From Stereocaulon alpinum (taxonomy: Eukaryota; Ascomycota; Lecanoromycetes; Lecanorales; Stereocaulaceae), in NCBI GenBank assembly GCA_018257865.1, contig JAEUBA010000050.1, forward strand, positions 1 to 64,000: a stretch of DNA of 64,000 nucleotides, written 5' to 3'. A program made the translations under genes and the position numbers. Under the pieces are notes generated by a model. The model was not told where the DNA came from and did no database searches. It saw nothing but the letters and a program-made list of their open reading frames with translations. Shown one piece after another: positions 19,740 through 30,615 of the stretch (the stretch's first letter is position 1; each line of letters starts with the position of its first letter).

Positions 19740-21888
19740 ATGCGTAACCAGCGCAGTCTTGATGAGCTATGGGAAACTTTTGACGTGAATAAGAGGGGTT
19801 TCCTCAGCCCGGCAGATTTGAAGCAAGGCTTGCAGAAGGTTGATCATCGTATTGTTCCACTTCTTTGACTGGTCTTCGCTAATTGAACGCCTACTGACCA
19901 TTCCACTAGCGTTGCAATCCGCGGATGCTTTCATAAGAGACGTCTTCGAGGCTATAGACATCGACCATGATGGCAAGATCTCAAGAGAGCGTGAGTAGAG
20001 GTGTGCCTTATCCTGTTAAATCCTCACCACAACGGGCCTGACAGTCATCCTATCCAACTTTCATTGCTCAATCTTGTAAGTGGTCTGCCCTGTTCATCTT
20101 GCTAACCCGTTAATCTAGATTTCGGCAATTTTCGTGCAGAATGCAGACGTTCAGCTAGGAGAGCTCTTCAAGGTGGTTGGCTCCATCACATGGCTCCAAG
20201 AAGCAATCCATACTGAATGTGTCTTTGCCAAGGATCTTAAAAAGGAGCCCAATGGCCACGTATCCACGGATGACCTACGGAAGTCTCTAGAGCAATCGAG
20301 TGTAAATGTTTCCGAAGAAACGCTGGATGACTTCTTCCGTAAAGTCGACTCTTCACATCAGGGGTCCATCTCGTATGAGGAATGGAGGTCAGCGTACCAA
20401 TGAATATGTAGAGCATTCTGTGCTGATCGTCATTGAAACGGATTTCCTCCGATTTTCGCCTACAAAGCTTCCCAACTCCGAGGACGCCTTTGCCTTCCAC
20501 TCGAGGACACTGAAGAGTAACCATGACGGCGACGTTTACATCTCCGAGGACACCATCAAGCATTTAGGTACGGTACATTACCTTGTCCAGCCATTCAATC
20601 AGACCTTCGTTGCCTCCTCAAATAGAAATCATTGTGTTCGTTCTGAAGTGGCCATTTCAGCGGGATCCTTACGCTCCTATTAGCGACTCACGCCGACTAG
20701 ATTGACTGACGAAGGTGATCATAATCTTTCTAGGCTACTATGCCGCTAGCGGCATCGCAAGCATCACCTCTCGCACGTTGACCGCGCCATTAGACAGGTT
20801 GAAAACCTATTTGATTGCACAGACGAACCCAAGCAGTAAAGCTATGGATTTGTTAGGCCAGAGTTCTCCATTCCGCGCCATTTCCCATGCTGTACATCCC
20901 TTGAAGGAGGCAACTTTATCTCTGTGGGCAGCTGGGGGTGTAAGAAGTCTATGGGCAGGTGAGCAATTCGTGTTTTAGGACTATGCTCCCGTTATCCTCT
21001 GACAGAGACGACACTAATCCAACCGCAATGGCAATGGTCTCAATATCGTCAAGATGGTACCTGAAGGAGCTATCAAGTTTGGCTTTTACAAGGTATGTAA
21101 TACCTCTATTGAAGATCAAATGGAGCCTCTGAAACTCGATTATTGACGGTGATTCTCACGTCCAGGCTTCAAAACGCTTCTTCGCCAAGATGCAAGGAGT
21201 CGATGACCCAAAGGAGATATCTGGTTGGGCGCAATTTGCCTCTGGTGGTCTTGGTGGTATAGCTGCGCAGTATGGTTCCTGTCTAGTCATCTAGTGCCTT
21301 AGTCCTCACCGTCATGCCCACTAACAGCATGTGATCAGATTCGCTGCCTGTCCAATTGACATTCTCCGGTTCCGCATGCAATGTGAGCTTGTGAAAGGCG
21401 GCGTCCGAGGCAATCAGCTCGTTACAAAGACCGCTAGACAAATGTGGCAATCCGGGGGGGTGCGTTCGTTCTACCGTGGCTTGTTCTGGGGCCTTGTTGG
21501 TCAATTTCCCTACTCAGCAATCGATATTACCACGTTCGAGTATACGAAACGATGGATTGTCCCGCGGAATGAAAGACAGGGATTCCACGGTGATGATGCC
21601 AAACCCGGAGCTGTGGCCATTGCAGCTATTGGCTGGTTTAGTGGAGCGCTTGGCGCTTCGCTTGTCTGGCTGCTGAATATGCTACGGACTAGGTTGCAAA
21701 CCCAAGGGACCGTGATACATCCAAGGACTTACACTGGGATTGTGGACGTCACCAGGCAGACACTGCAGAGTGAGGGTGTCAGAGGTCTGTTCAGAGGCAT
21801 AACACCAAACCTCATCAAGGTTGTTCCTGCAGTGTCCATCACCTATGTTGTGTACGATAAGTGCAAGGGTCTCTTTGGCCTCGACTAG
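19740..21888 (+). pseudogene. EF-hand mitochondrial carrier (SCaMC/Sal1-like), decayed copy
   Basis: Related to Ca2+-regulated ATP-Mg/phosphate carriers of the mitochondrial inner membrane. EF-hand exons: 19740-19848 (DVNKRGFLSPAD), 19910-19990 (DIDHDGKIS) and about 20119-20398 (ending GSISYEEWR). A linker exon (DFLRFSPTK... to KHLG) ends at 20567 and joins 20734-20958, the first carrier repeat with PLDRLK. Then 21031-21092 (VKMVPEGAIKFG), 21166-21269, and 21339-21888 with PIDILRFR and the third repeat. Lesions: no AG acceptor before the linker exon near 20446 or before 21031; a likely one-base shift in the T run near 20130; and the third repeat reads WLLNMLR where the family has a Pro (PxN/D motif), so a helix-kinking proline is lost. 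The last 180 residues are intact. It could still be a divergent gene with unusual splicing, but I favour a pseudogene. Confidence 0.65.
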
Positions 21889-23643
21889 ACCACAGCCTGG
21901 TCTACGACCATGTACTAGGACGCTGAAGGTACCTAATACATGGATACTCAGAGCCAACTGACGTTACTTTGGCTGCATCGTCAAGTATTCGACAGCCGTA
22001 TCGTTACCTTCCTAGCTGCTACTCCAATGTCTCCTACCTCGTACGGCATACTTGACCATCTCCGCAAACATTGTCGTCATTGACACCTTATTGCTAAAGG
22101 CGATTACAAGGCTCATATTTACACCAGCTTGGTAATGTGTTAAGCCGGTCGTGGACACAAACATGCAATTGGTACGTTATTGTTGAAAGTTTTGCCTTGC
22201 GAGAACAGTCCAAATTACGCAGCGAAGGCCGGGGATCCAAAAGATGTATCAACGTCTTGCCACGGACGTCTTTCTGAGCATCGAAAAGTGTACAAAATCG
22301 GAGCAATCATATTTTGGTGACGTTCCGAGACGAGATTCGAGGTACACGCAGCAATAAGTCTGTCCTGCAATGCGAGATCTGGCTGTTCAAGGCCCGATCG
22401 ATATTGTTTAGGTTTCCTCCGTAGTGGGTGCTAGTCTTGATCGATTAGCAATTCACTACGAGTAATGTGCGAGCATCCACACGGGCATACGTTCCACTCT
22501 CCCAGGATGAGAGCGGTCTTATGGTCTGAACGCTCTATTGCATACGCGTCCAAACTTAGGGTCATGGCGTTATTGGCAGTATCGATTGCTATTCGCTTGG
22601 GATGTGAGTCCCAGATACCCTTATCGTGGAGTGCCGGACTCGGGAAGCAGTCACCTTGGAATGATAGGAGCCGATCGATCGCTACTGTGGAGTCAACAGC
22701 GGATAAGCGGTCGCCAAGCTTCATTCATTGGTAGCGCTGACTTCAAGGGCAATCATTCTTGGCTTTTCGATAAGTTGTGCACCGTTGATTGCAATTTAAG
22801 GTTTCTACGGAGAATTACACCCGAAAGTCTTGGTATGCGCCAAGGAATGCAATAGGCCAATATCTTGGCGCTGAGTCTTGTTCGGATGTTCCACGTCAAT
22901 GACGTCATTGTCCGTCCTTCCGTCGTACTAGATCCGGATACCTGCATACATCCCCTTCGAGCTCTCCGTACTCAGCGTCCTTACCATCATTACCGTATCG
23001 AGCCATGTTCTCTACCATATGTTTCTGAGACATGAACGTCTCGCAGAACGAGTTTAGGACCATTTCCACTATGAACAGGCTGTCAAGTCCATGGATGATC
23101 AATACTCGAATTTGACAGCTAAAGAACTCGCCAGGAACAACGTTTGCATAGTCTTAGGTGGAGATATCCGCATAGAATCAGGTTTGTGTGTCAAGGGACA
23201 GGTAAGTTCAGTCGAGTAAAGACCGAGGTCGAGCGACATGCCACTACATCCAGACGCGGTGATTTGCGGTCACAAATGTTACCACGTGAGTATAGGTTAC
23301 ACCTTGGATGACTGAAGAGGTGCTTTGCAACGCAAGGATCAAGTTCCAACATGCCAACTACCTATTCATAACGTGGCTCGCTGGAGGCTTTATCTGACAT
23401 GACTATCAGAATGCTCTGATACTTAGCAATGTTATCAGTCATGAGCCAATAATGCGTTGAAAGTTATGATGAGGCATCGGTGATGAGTCACCAACGCTAT
23501 TCTACGCTCAAATCACTCAGTCCCGTGGAAATGTCATGAAGCTTCCTTTACTCAGCCACTTCCATAGTCTGAGCTCTTTTCGCGTGGTTTAGCGTCCTTA
23601 GCCAAGGTCTAAGCGATAAGATAAGGAGGCGCGCCTCATTCTT
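21889..23643. other. Intergenic, 1.75 kb
   Basis: Between the carrier pseudogene and the copper ATPase. Frames of 60-105 codons exist on both strands (for example 23102-22905 and 22947-22753 on -) but I cannot tie them to a family or a spliced model. The 3' end presumably holds the ATPase promoter. Confidence 0.45.
23615..23625 (+). promoter_or_regulatory. Overlapping tandem GATA sites
   Basis: Two GATAAG hexamers at 23615-23620 and 23620-23625 overlap by one base. GATA factors in fungi control nitrogen and iron (siderophore) genes. They lie 19 bp before the upstream ATPase ATG and about 93 bp before the second Met, which favours the second Met as the true start. Function is inferred from the motif only. 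Confidence 0.4.
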
Positions 23644-26600
23644 ATGAAAACATTCTGCCAGCTTGTTAGTTGCCCCAAACATCTAGACTTCATCACATTT
23701 TCTGCATTTCCACCGAATATGTCTGTTCCGGAGAACAACTTCGACCAGCTGTTAACCACATTTCTGATACCCAATCTTCACTGTCCCTCCTGTGTTTCCG
23801 TGATAGAGAGCACGCTCGAGGCACTTCACCCTAAACCACTTTCTATATCAACTTCCATTGTTTCTCATTCTATCACTGTCCGACATGAGGCTACTCTCTC
23901 GACAAGAGACATCTCTAACGCACTCGAAGACGTCGGCTTTGAAGTCTTCGATGTCTCTCATGATGCCTTATCGGACAAAGTCTTAGACCATGTTACACTG
24001 GAAGAGAAATTTGGCATTCCTTGGACACGGCGGTTTGAGATAGCCGTGGAGAATTGGAGCCGAATAGGGCGGAAGCCTGAGAACAAATATAGCATTGAGA
24101 AAGTGCGACACCTCAATCAGTGTGAACAATGCCGCATTGAAGCAACGGAGCAGAAAGATGCCGAATTGCCTACGTCGGGTCGCCTGGACAGTGACGGAAG
24201 TTCATACCTCGAAACAACAGGAGAGACTGAGGTGGACGCCACCAAGATTAAGCTTACTGAAATCAAAGACGATTCATCGAGCGACCCATTCGTAGTCATC
24301 GACTCTCCGCCAGAGCAAAGCGTCTTTCAAGCTTCATTTATGATTGAGGGCATGACTTGTGCCTCCTGTGTTGGAAATATTGCCAGTGCTCTCAACCAGA
24401 AGCCTTGGTTGCATTCAGCTGATGTCGCTCTTCTCACGAACAGTGCTTCAGTGAAATTTGAGGGAAAGGAGCACCTGGACGATATAGTCACGGCCATTGA
24501 AGATGCCGGCTATGTTGCAACCTTGGAACACGTGGAGGACATCAAACCCCGAGGAATTACCCACTCAACAGCACCCAGAAATACCTGGAGAGCTTCTTAC
24601 GCGATCGGCGGGATGACCTGCAGCTCCTGTGTTGGAAACATTACGACAGCGCTGAAGCAACATGACTGGATCGTCAGCGCTGATGTCGACCTAATCTCTA
24701 ACAGCGCAACGGTAACATTCGACGGCAAAGACAACCTTTCCCAAATTCAAGAGACGATTGAAGACGTAGGGTATACCGCTACCTTGGACAATGTGGAGAA
24801 CGTGGGAAAGAAAGTTGTCGAGAATGTTCAAAGGAAGATCTACATTCGAGTTGACGGCATGTATTGCAACCACTGCCCATCTCGAATCGCGAATGCTTTG
24901 AGCCAAGGATATGGCGAGAAAGTGAAAGTTACGAAGCCTTTGACTACCGCCGACCCAATTATGAGCATTGAGTATCTGCCCAATGCCCCAAGCTTCACCA
25001 TCCGCCACATCATGGCTTCCATTTCAGCGGTCGACAAGGCTTTCAACCCATCAATTTACCACCCTCCGACGTTGGAAGAACGATCTCAGAAAATGCAACT
25101 TCGAGAACGACGCCGCGTGCTTCTTCGTCTCGCTCTTTCTGTTACCGCCGCCATCCCAACCCTTATCATCGGCATCGTGCTTATGAACCTTGTCTCATCA
25201 ACCAACCCAAACCGTCAATACATCATGCATCCAATATGGGCCGGTCGAGTGAGTCGTGCCGAATGGGCCATGTTCATTATAGCCACTCCGGTCTACTTCT
25301 TTGCGGCGGACGCTTTCCACCGCCCCGCTATAAAGGAGTTACGAGCGTTATGGAGACCAGGCAGTACCACACCAATAGCTCGGCGGTTCTATCGATTTGG
25401 CAGTATGAACTTGCTAATGTCTTTGGGAACCACTATCGCGTATTTCTCTTCCATCGCCGAATTAGCAATCAGTGCCTCGCAGTCTCCGGAATCGATGTCT
25501 AGAGCAAGCACTTCCTACTTTGATTCCGTGGTGTTCTTGACCATGTTTCTGCTATTCGGCAGATTTCTAGAGGCATACAGCAAGGCCAAGACTGGTGACG
25601 CGGTCACTTTGTTAGGGAAGCTAAGGCCAACCGAGGCAATCCTCCTCCGTTCAAGTAAGGACGCCGGCGTCGTCAGTGACAACGAATCTTCGGAAGCCTT
25701 GTCGGAAGTCATATTCGTTGATCTTCTTGACTTCGGCGACGAGGTGAAGGTCTTGCACGGCGCTTCGCCACCATTTGATGGGGTGGTCACTAGTGGAGAT
25801 TCCTCCTTTGATGAGTCCAGCTTGACCGGCGAGTCGAGGCCTGTATCGAAATCAATTGGTGATGAGGTGTTCTCTGGCACTATCAACACGGGCAAACCAG
25901 TATCAGTCCGAATATCCAGCGTTTCCGGGACTTCGATATTGGACCAGATCGTCAAGGTCGTACGTGAAGGACAGACGAGACGTGCGCCCATTGAACGGGT
26001 GGCTGATGTCATCACGAGCCATTTCGTCCCTATGGTGGTCCTACTTGCCGTTTCAGTTTGGATAATTTGGCTGTCGCTCGGACTCTCCGGATCGTTGCCA
26101 GCGGACTACCTCAACATTACGACCGGCGGCTGGCCGCTTTGGTCATTACAATTCGCAATCGCTGTGTTTGTCATAGCTTGCCCTTGCGGAATCGGTCTCG
26201 CAGCACCAACGGCTCTATTCGTGGGTGGTGGGTTGGCCGCTAAGCATGGTATCCTTGTCAAAGGTGGAGGGGAGGCCTTCCAAGAAGCCAGCGCCATGGA
26301 CTGTATCGTCTTTGATAAGACAGGCACATTGACAGAGGGCGGCGAGCCAGCAATCACAGATCACGAATTCTTGACCAAGGTTGACGAGCGACGACTGCTT
26401 AGCATCACAAGGATTCTGGAATCGAGCAGCAGCCATACTGTGGCCAAAGCCATGGTTTCCTTCTGCGATACTAGAGAACCCTACAATATCGATGTTAGCC
26501 GCGTTGAAGAATTCCCTGGGAAAGGGATTAAAGGCTTCGTTGCATCGAAGACTGAAGATGGAGAGTTCGACCAAGTACTCGTTGGCAACGAGGCCTTCAT

Positions 26601-27444
26601 GGCTGATCACTCCGTTACCATCCCCGAAGATGCCATGAAGAGTCTAGATGTTTGGAAAATGCAGGGCAAATCAATAGTCCTACTGGCCGTCTACACAAAC
26701 TACGATGATTCGAGCGCAACACCAACAGACGCTGAAGACAACAGGACTTGGAGACTAGTGGCAACGTTTGCGGTTTCAGATCCACTCCGACCCGACGCAG
26801 CTGCTATAGTCAAGGCCATCCAATACCGAGGCATACAAGTCTGGATGCTGTCCGGCGACAACCCAACCACAGCCCGCAGCATCGCCCAAATGGTCGGCAT
26901 CCCCTCCGAAAACGTCATCGCCGGCGTCCTACCCGATCAAAAAGCAGAAAAAATCCAATACCTACAGAAATCTCTCGCCCAGAAGCAAAAGTCCGGTTGG
27001 TTCCTTAGCGGCAAAACAAGAAATGCATCTCGGCGTGCGATCGTCGCCATGGTGGGAGACGGCATCAACGACGCTCCCGCCTTGACAATGGCAGATGTAG
27101 GCATAGCAATCGGATCCGGCTCAGACATAGCCATATCCTCCGCCTCCTTCGTCCTCGTCTCCTCCCAACTCTCCTCCCTCCTCACACTCATCGCCCTCAG
27201 CCGGACAATCTTCCGACGCGTCAAGTTCAATTTCCTCTGGGCACTCATCTACAACCTCATAGCGTTGCCGATAGCCGCGGGGGTGCTTTTCCCTGTGAAA
27301 AGCCGAGGTGCCCACATACGACTGGACCCTGTCTGGGCAAGTCTTGCTATGGCGTTAAGCAGTGTGAGCGTCGTGTGCAGTAGCTTGTTACTCAAGAGTC
27401 GATTACCGCTAGTAGGATTCAAGGCGAGGAAGGAAGGTGTCTAA
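23644..27444 (+). CDS. ctpA: Copper-transporting P1B-type ATPase (Ccc2/CtpA/YgA type)
   Basis: Pumps Cu+ from cytosol into the Golgi lumen using ATP, to load secreted copper enzymes. One exon, 1266 aa. Four N-terminal metal-binding modules: NLHCPSC (Cys47, Cys50), GMTCASC (Cys239, Cys242), GMTCSSC (Cys326, Cys329) and GMYCNHC (Cys408, Cys411); an extra CEQC sits at 160-163 in a linker. Eight membrane helices follow, about 494-1250. Key motifs: TGES at 728-731, the ion-site CPC at 846-848, phosphorylated Asp891 in DKTGTLT, SGDNPTTA near 1070, GDGINDAPAL at 1138-1147, YN near 1203 and MALSS in the last helix. The nucleotide-domain HP motif reads SSSHTVAKA, with Thr in place of the usual Pro. 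Met26 (at 23719, with A at -3) is a better start by context and would give 1241 aa. The next gene downstream, same strand, is a likely copper client. Confidence 0.95.
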   Translation: MKTFCQLVSCPKHLDFITFSAFPPNMSVPENNFDQLLTTFLIPNLHCPSCVSVIESTLEALHPKPLSISTSIVSHSITVRHEATLSTRDISNALEDVGFEVFDVSHDALSDKVLDHVTLEEKFGIPWTRRFEIAVENWSRIGRKPENKYSIEKVRHLNQCEQCRIEATEQKDAELPTSGRLDSDGSSYLETTGETEVDATKIKLTEIKDDSSSDPFVVIDSPPEQSVFQASFMIEGMTCASCVGNIASALNQKPWLHSADVALLTNSASVKFEGKEHLDDIVTAIEDAGYVATLEHVEDIKPRGITHSTAPRNTWRASYAIGGMTCSSCVGNITTALKQHDWIVSADVDLISNSATVTFDGKDNLSQIQETIEDVGYTATLDNVENVGKKVVENVQRKIYIRVDGMYCNHCPSRIANALSQGYGEKVKVTKPLTTADPIMSIEYLPNAPSFTIRHIMASISAVDKAFNPSIYHPPTLEERSQKMQLRERRRVLLRLALSVTAAIPTLIIGIVLMNLVSSTNPNRQYIMHPIWAGRVSRAEWAMFIIATPVYFFAADAFHRPAIKELRALWRPGSTTPIARRFYRFGSMNLLMSLGTTIAYFSSIAELAISASQSPESMSRASTSYFDSVVFLTMFLLFGRFLEAYSKAKTGDAVTLLGKLRPTEAILLRSSKDAGVVSDNESSEALSEVIFVDLLDFGDEVKVLHGASPPFDGVVTSGDSSFDESSLTGESRPVSKSIGDEVFSGTINTGKPVSVRISSVSGTSILDQIVKVVREGQTRRAPIERVADVITSHFVPMVVLLAVSVWIIWLSLGLSGSLPADYLNITTGGWPLWSLQFAIAVFVIACPCGIGLAAPTALFVGGGLAAKHGILVKGGGEAFQEASAMDCIVFDKTGTLTEGGEPAITDHEFLTKVDERRLLSITRILESSSSHTVAKAMVSFCDTREPYNIDVSRVEEFPGKGIKGFVASKTEDGEFDQVLVGNEAFMADHSVTIPEDAMKSLDVWKMQGKSIVLLAVYTNYDDSSATPTDAEDNRTWRLVATFAVSDPLRPDAAAIVKAIQYRGIQVWMLSGDNPTTARSIAQMVGIPSENVIAGVLPDQKAEKIQYLQKSLAQKQKSGWFLSGKTRNASRRAIVAMVGDGINDAPALTMADVGIAIGSGSDIAISSASFVLVSSQLSSLLTLIALSRTIFRRVKFNFLWALIYNLIALPIAAGVLFPVKSRGAHIRLDPVWASLAMALSSVSVVCSSLLLKSRLPLVGFKARKEGV

Positions 27445-27908
27445 GGCGAATCGGTGCACATTGGCAAACGGAAACGACCTACCAAACTCGTTTTAGAATA
27501 GGCAATAATCTACCACAGTGGGGAAACACATGTATCTTAGTTTGTCGAATTCAGGCGTCACACAGCATTGGCCCCGGCCAGTCAGTGAATCCACTTTATT
27601 TTGCTTTTGGCATGATGTGTGGGGCCGGGGGCATCAACGGTCCCGATGAGGGTTTTGTGCGTATTATCTTGGCGAGTTGCCAGGAAGGGAATAGGGCGCG
27701 CTTGGGGTCTTGGATGTGCGCATCGCTATGCCAGAGCGTGTGCTTGGCCGGAGCAATTTCAAAACACGCGAAAACAACTCGTCTGAGACCTCGCATGAGG
27801 GGTCTCCTTCGCGGCTATTGGATTTGGGAATATAGAAGACAACTGTGACCTTCTTTCTATTTTATAGTAAATATATTACCATTTCAGAATCTAATACAAA
27901 GTCGCATC
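27445..27908. other. ATPase-oxidase intergenic, 0.46 kb
   Basis: Separates two tandem copper genes on the + strand and must contain the ATPase 3' end and the oxidase promoter. An 87-codon frame at 27585-27848 has no recognisable features. No clear Ace1- or Mac1-type copper element was found by eye. Confidence 0.5.
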
Positions 27909-30615
27909 ATGGTCACGCCTTTGTTTACACTCATTACCTCTGTGCTGCTCACGAGTCAAGTCTCCGAGGCAGCTTTGCGCAAATACAATTTCACACTTCA
28001 CAGTGGCACGAGATCTCCTGGTAAGTGGCCGATTACCTCTTCGAACAGGAATCCCCTGGGGTTCAGAGAAGAACTATTGCTAAGACCTCGTAGATGGCGT
28101 TCAACGAGAGGTGTATCTTATCAATGATCAGCAACCTGGCCCGTTAATTGATGTCAACGAAGGAGACGATCTCGAAGTATTCGTAAAGAATGACTTGCCC
28201 GTCGAAAACACAATCCATTGGCATGGTCAGTATCCCGATGTGCTGTCATATGACAATGTCATTTCCTCAAAGGCCCATTCATTCGTCAGGAAAAGAATAC
28301 TAACCGCTTCGTACCAGGCCTTCTTCAGCGTGGAACCCCTGATATGGATGGAGTCCCTGGAGTAACACAGGTCAGCTACTTTGGGCACTGACAAGCCAAG
28401 TATTTGCCGTCTGACAACGAGTAGAATCCCATCCCTGCTGGGGGCAACTTCACTTACAAGTTCTCCGTGGGAGACGAATATGGCTTCTATTGGTACCATA
28501 CCCATTTCCGAGCCTACTACGACGATGCGATCCGAGGCCCACTGATGATACACCCATCACCCTCGCGTACCAGGCCTTTCGAGAAACTTGCGGCGAACGA
28601 CGGTGACAAGGCGATGCTCCTCCAAGCTGAACGTGACGCCGTTCCTGTTATGCTGAACGATTGGACTCATGATCTTTCGGACGAAGTCTACGAGCGGTAC
28701 TTCAGGACTGGCGCATTCCCACATTGCGTCGACAGCCTCCTGGCGAACGGGGCTGGACGAATGGAATGTCTTCCTGAGTCCATCCTCCAAGCGGGAGTAG
28801 GCTTAGGACTCGATTCCACAACTTCCATGGGCAGTGGTTCTATGAAAATGTCTACTGAGGCCTCTTCGATGAGCATGATGGGGATGAGCATGCGTAAAAG
28901 ACAGGCCATGACCATGGACGGGATGTCAAACATGCCAGGCATGCAGATGACCTCGACTGCACCCATGGCGAATATGACTCCGATGTCCGGTATGGATACC
29001 ATGACCAGTATGGCGCCGATGTCCAGTATGGCTCCGATGTCAGGTATGGATTCGATGTCGGGTATGTCGTCAATGTCGGGTATGGGATCCATGGGAATGG
29101 GTCCGCTGAACCCAAAGGGCTGCACTCCGCCAATGATGTTCAGACCAGGTTTCAACATCAGCTCACTCCCTCCTCCAACATGCGCGAACACCACGTCTTC
29201 CTTGTTGACGATTCCGGCAAACAACACACAAGGATGGTTAGCGCTAAACCTTGTCAACTCAGGCGCGGTCACCCAACTGGGTGTATCGCTTGATGGACAT
29301 TCCATGTACATCTATGCTGCAGACGGTCTGTATGTTGCGCTACAAGAGGTCAAGGTTAGTTGAGGACCCTGCGATAGTGGCGTCCGGCCCGAACTAACAG
29401 AGTAAGGTGCTTTACCTATCGGTTGGCCAGCGGTATTCGGTCATGATCAAGCTGAACCAATCGCCTATGGACTATTATCTCCGATTCGCATCGTATCCAT
29501 GGGGTGACATGCAACAAGTTCTGGAAGGTCAAGCCATAGTGTCCTACAAGGTATAACATCCCGAGAAAGGACCCCTGTCCCGAAATGATGCTGACCGTTT
29601 AGATGAACACAACAATGCCTAAACGTACGATCGAAGCACGTGACAACTCAGCATCGGTGTATATGCTAACGAACGGTTCGGCGGCGATGGATGCGTCGAC
29701 ACTCAACAATGATAACCTCCACCCCTTCGATGGCAACTCGCCACCATCGAAAGCAGCAGACATCACCAAGGTCTTCAACGTCAGCCAGACGGGTATCGTG
29801 ACTTGGGTAATCAATCGTGACCCATATGTCGAGCCTTCAATGCCGATTGTTTATGGGAATGCATCTGATGGATGGAACGCAAATACTACATACCATTTCC
29901 CAGCCAATTCGACGATAGACATCATCATGGCAGTTGCAGAAGACTCTATGGACAAGGTAAGCCCATGTCCTCGTTCTAAGCCATAGTCGCAAGCACAACT
30001 CGTTGCGTTTTTTGATGCCGTGATCGCTGACGTCTCAAAGATGGCCCATCCCATCCATCTCCACGGCCACAAGTTCTGGTATCTCGGCTCCGGAAAGGGA
30101 CAATTTCCATATGCTTCCGTGACAGACGCGCCTTCGTCTGTGATCAACCTTCGTGACCCTCCGTACCGAGATACAGAAAACCTGCCAACGTCTGGTTGGC
30201 TCGCCATTCGGTTAGTCTTGCGGACGCGCGCGGACTGACACCAACCCACTGGTTGTATAGTAGCTGACCTATGGACAGATACGTCGCTGACAATCCCGGC
30301 GCATGGTTACTTCATTGCCACGTCCAATGGCACGTCCTGGTAGGCATTCTTATGTTTCCTTCAACATCGTCTCGGCCCATCTTGACCGACCAATTACTAA
30401 TGGTGCAACGTCATCTTTAGAGTGGCATGGCCGTGGTGCTCGTCGAAGGTGAGAAGGAGATACCAAGCTTACTTGGCTCTGAGTCTATGTCCAAAGCCCC
30501 TCCACCCAGCGGCGCCAAAATAGGCGCTGCTTCAACCCATACCCCAAAGTACGTATCCCTCCGCGGTTATCTTATGTGCATCGGAACACTCATGGCTGCA
30601 CCCTTTCTATTTTAG
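27909..30615 (+). CDS. Secreted multicopper oxidase (Abr1/brown1-like) with Met-rich insert
   Basis: Oxidises phenolic, pigment or metal substrates with O2 reduced to water; acts outside the cell or in the wall. Nine exons: 27909-28020, 28094-28225, 28318-28370, 28425-29354, 29407-29550, 29603-29956, 30041-30210, 30279-30339, 30421-30615; 716 aa, all in phase. A signal peptide covers about residues 1-21 (ending SEA). All four copper-binding motifs are complete: HWHG (79-82), WYHTH (122-126), HPIHLHGH (578-585) and HCHVQWH (644-650), with Met655 as the likely type-1 axial position. The segment NDWTHDLSDEVYERYFRTGA and CVDSLLANG resemble fungal conidial-pigment oxidases of the Abr1 type. Residues 234-324 form a linker with 30 Met in SMSGM/APM-like repeats. 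The C-terminus ends in a hydrophobic stretch (YLMCIGTLMAAPFLF) after a small-residue region, as in GPI-anchored proteins. Copper would come from the adjacent ATPase. Confidence 0.93.
28827..29100 (+). repeat. In-frame Met-codon repeat within the oxidase
   Basis: Degenerate 9- and 18-nt units, built on ATG plus TC(N)/GGT codons, repeat in frame and encode the SGM/SSM/APM array. The most regular part is about 28970-29095. Such tandem codon repeats expand and contract by slippage, so length may vary between strains. Confidence 0.75.

Noticed and set aside
27585..27848. Possible small gene between the ATPase and the oxidase
   Set aside because: No domain, splice structure or start context; sits where the ATPase 3' end and oxidase promoter are expected.
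28688..29311. 207-codon - strand frame opposite the Met-rich insert
   Set aside because: The reverse complement of ATG-rich repeats gives Ile/His/Asp runs; the oxidase frame has all family motifs.
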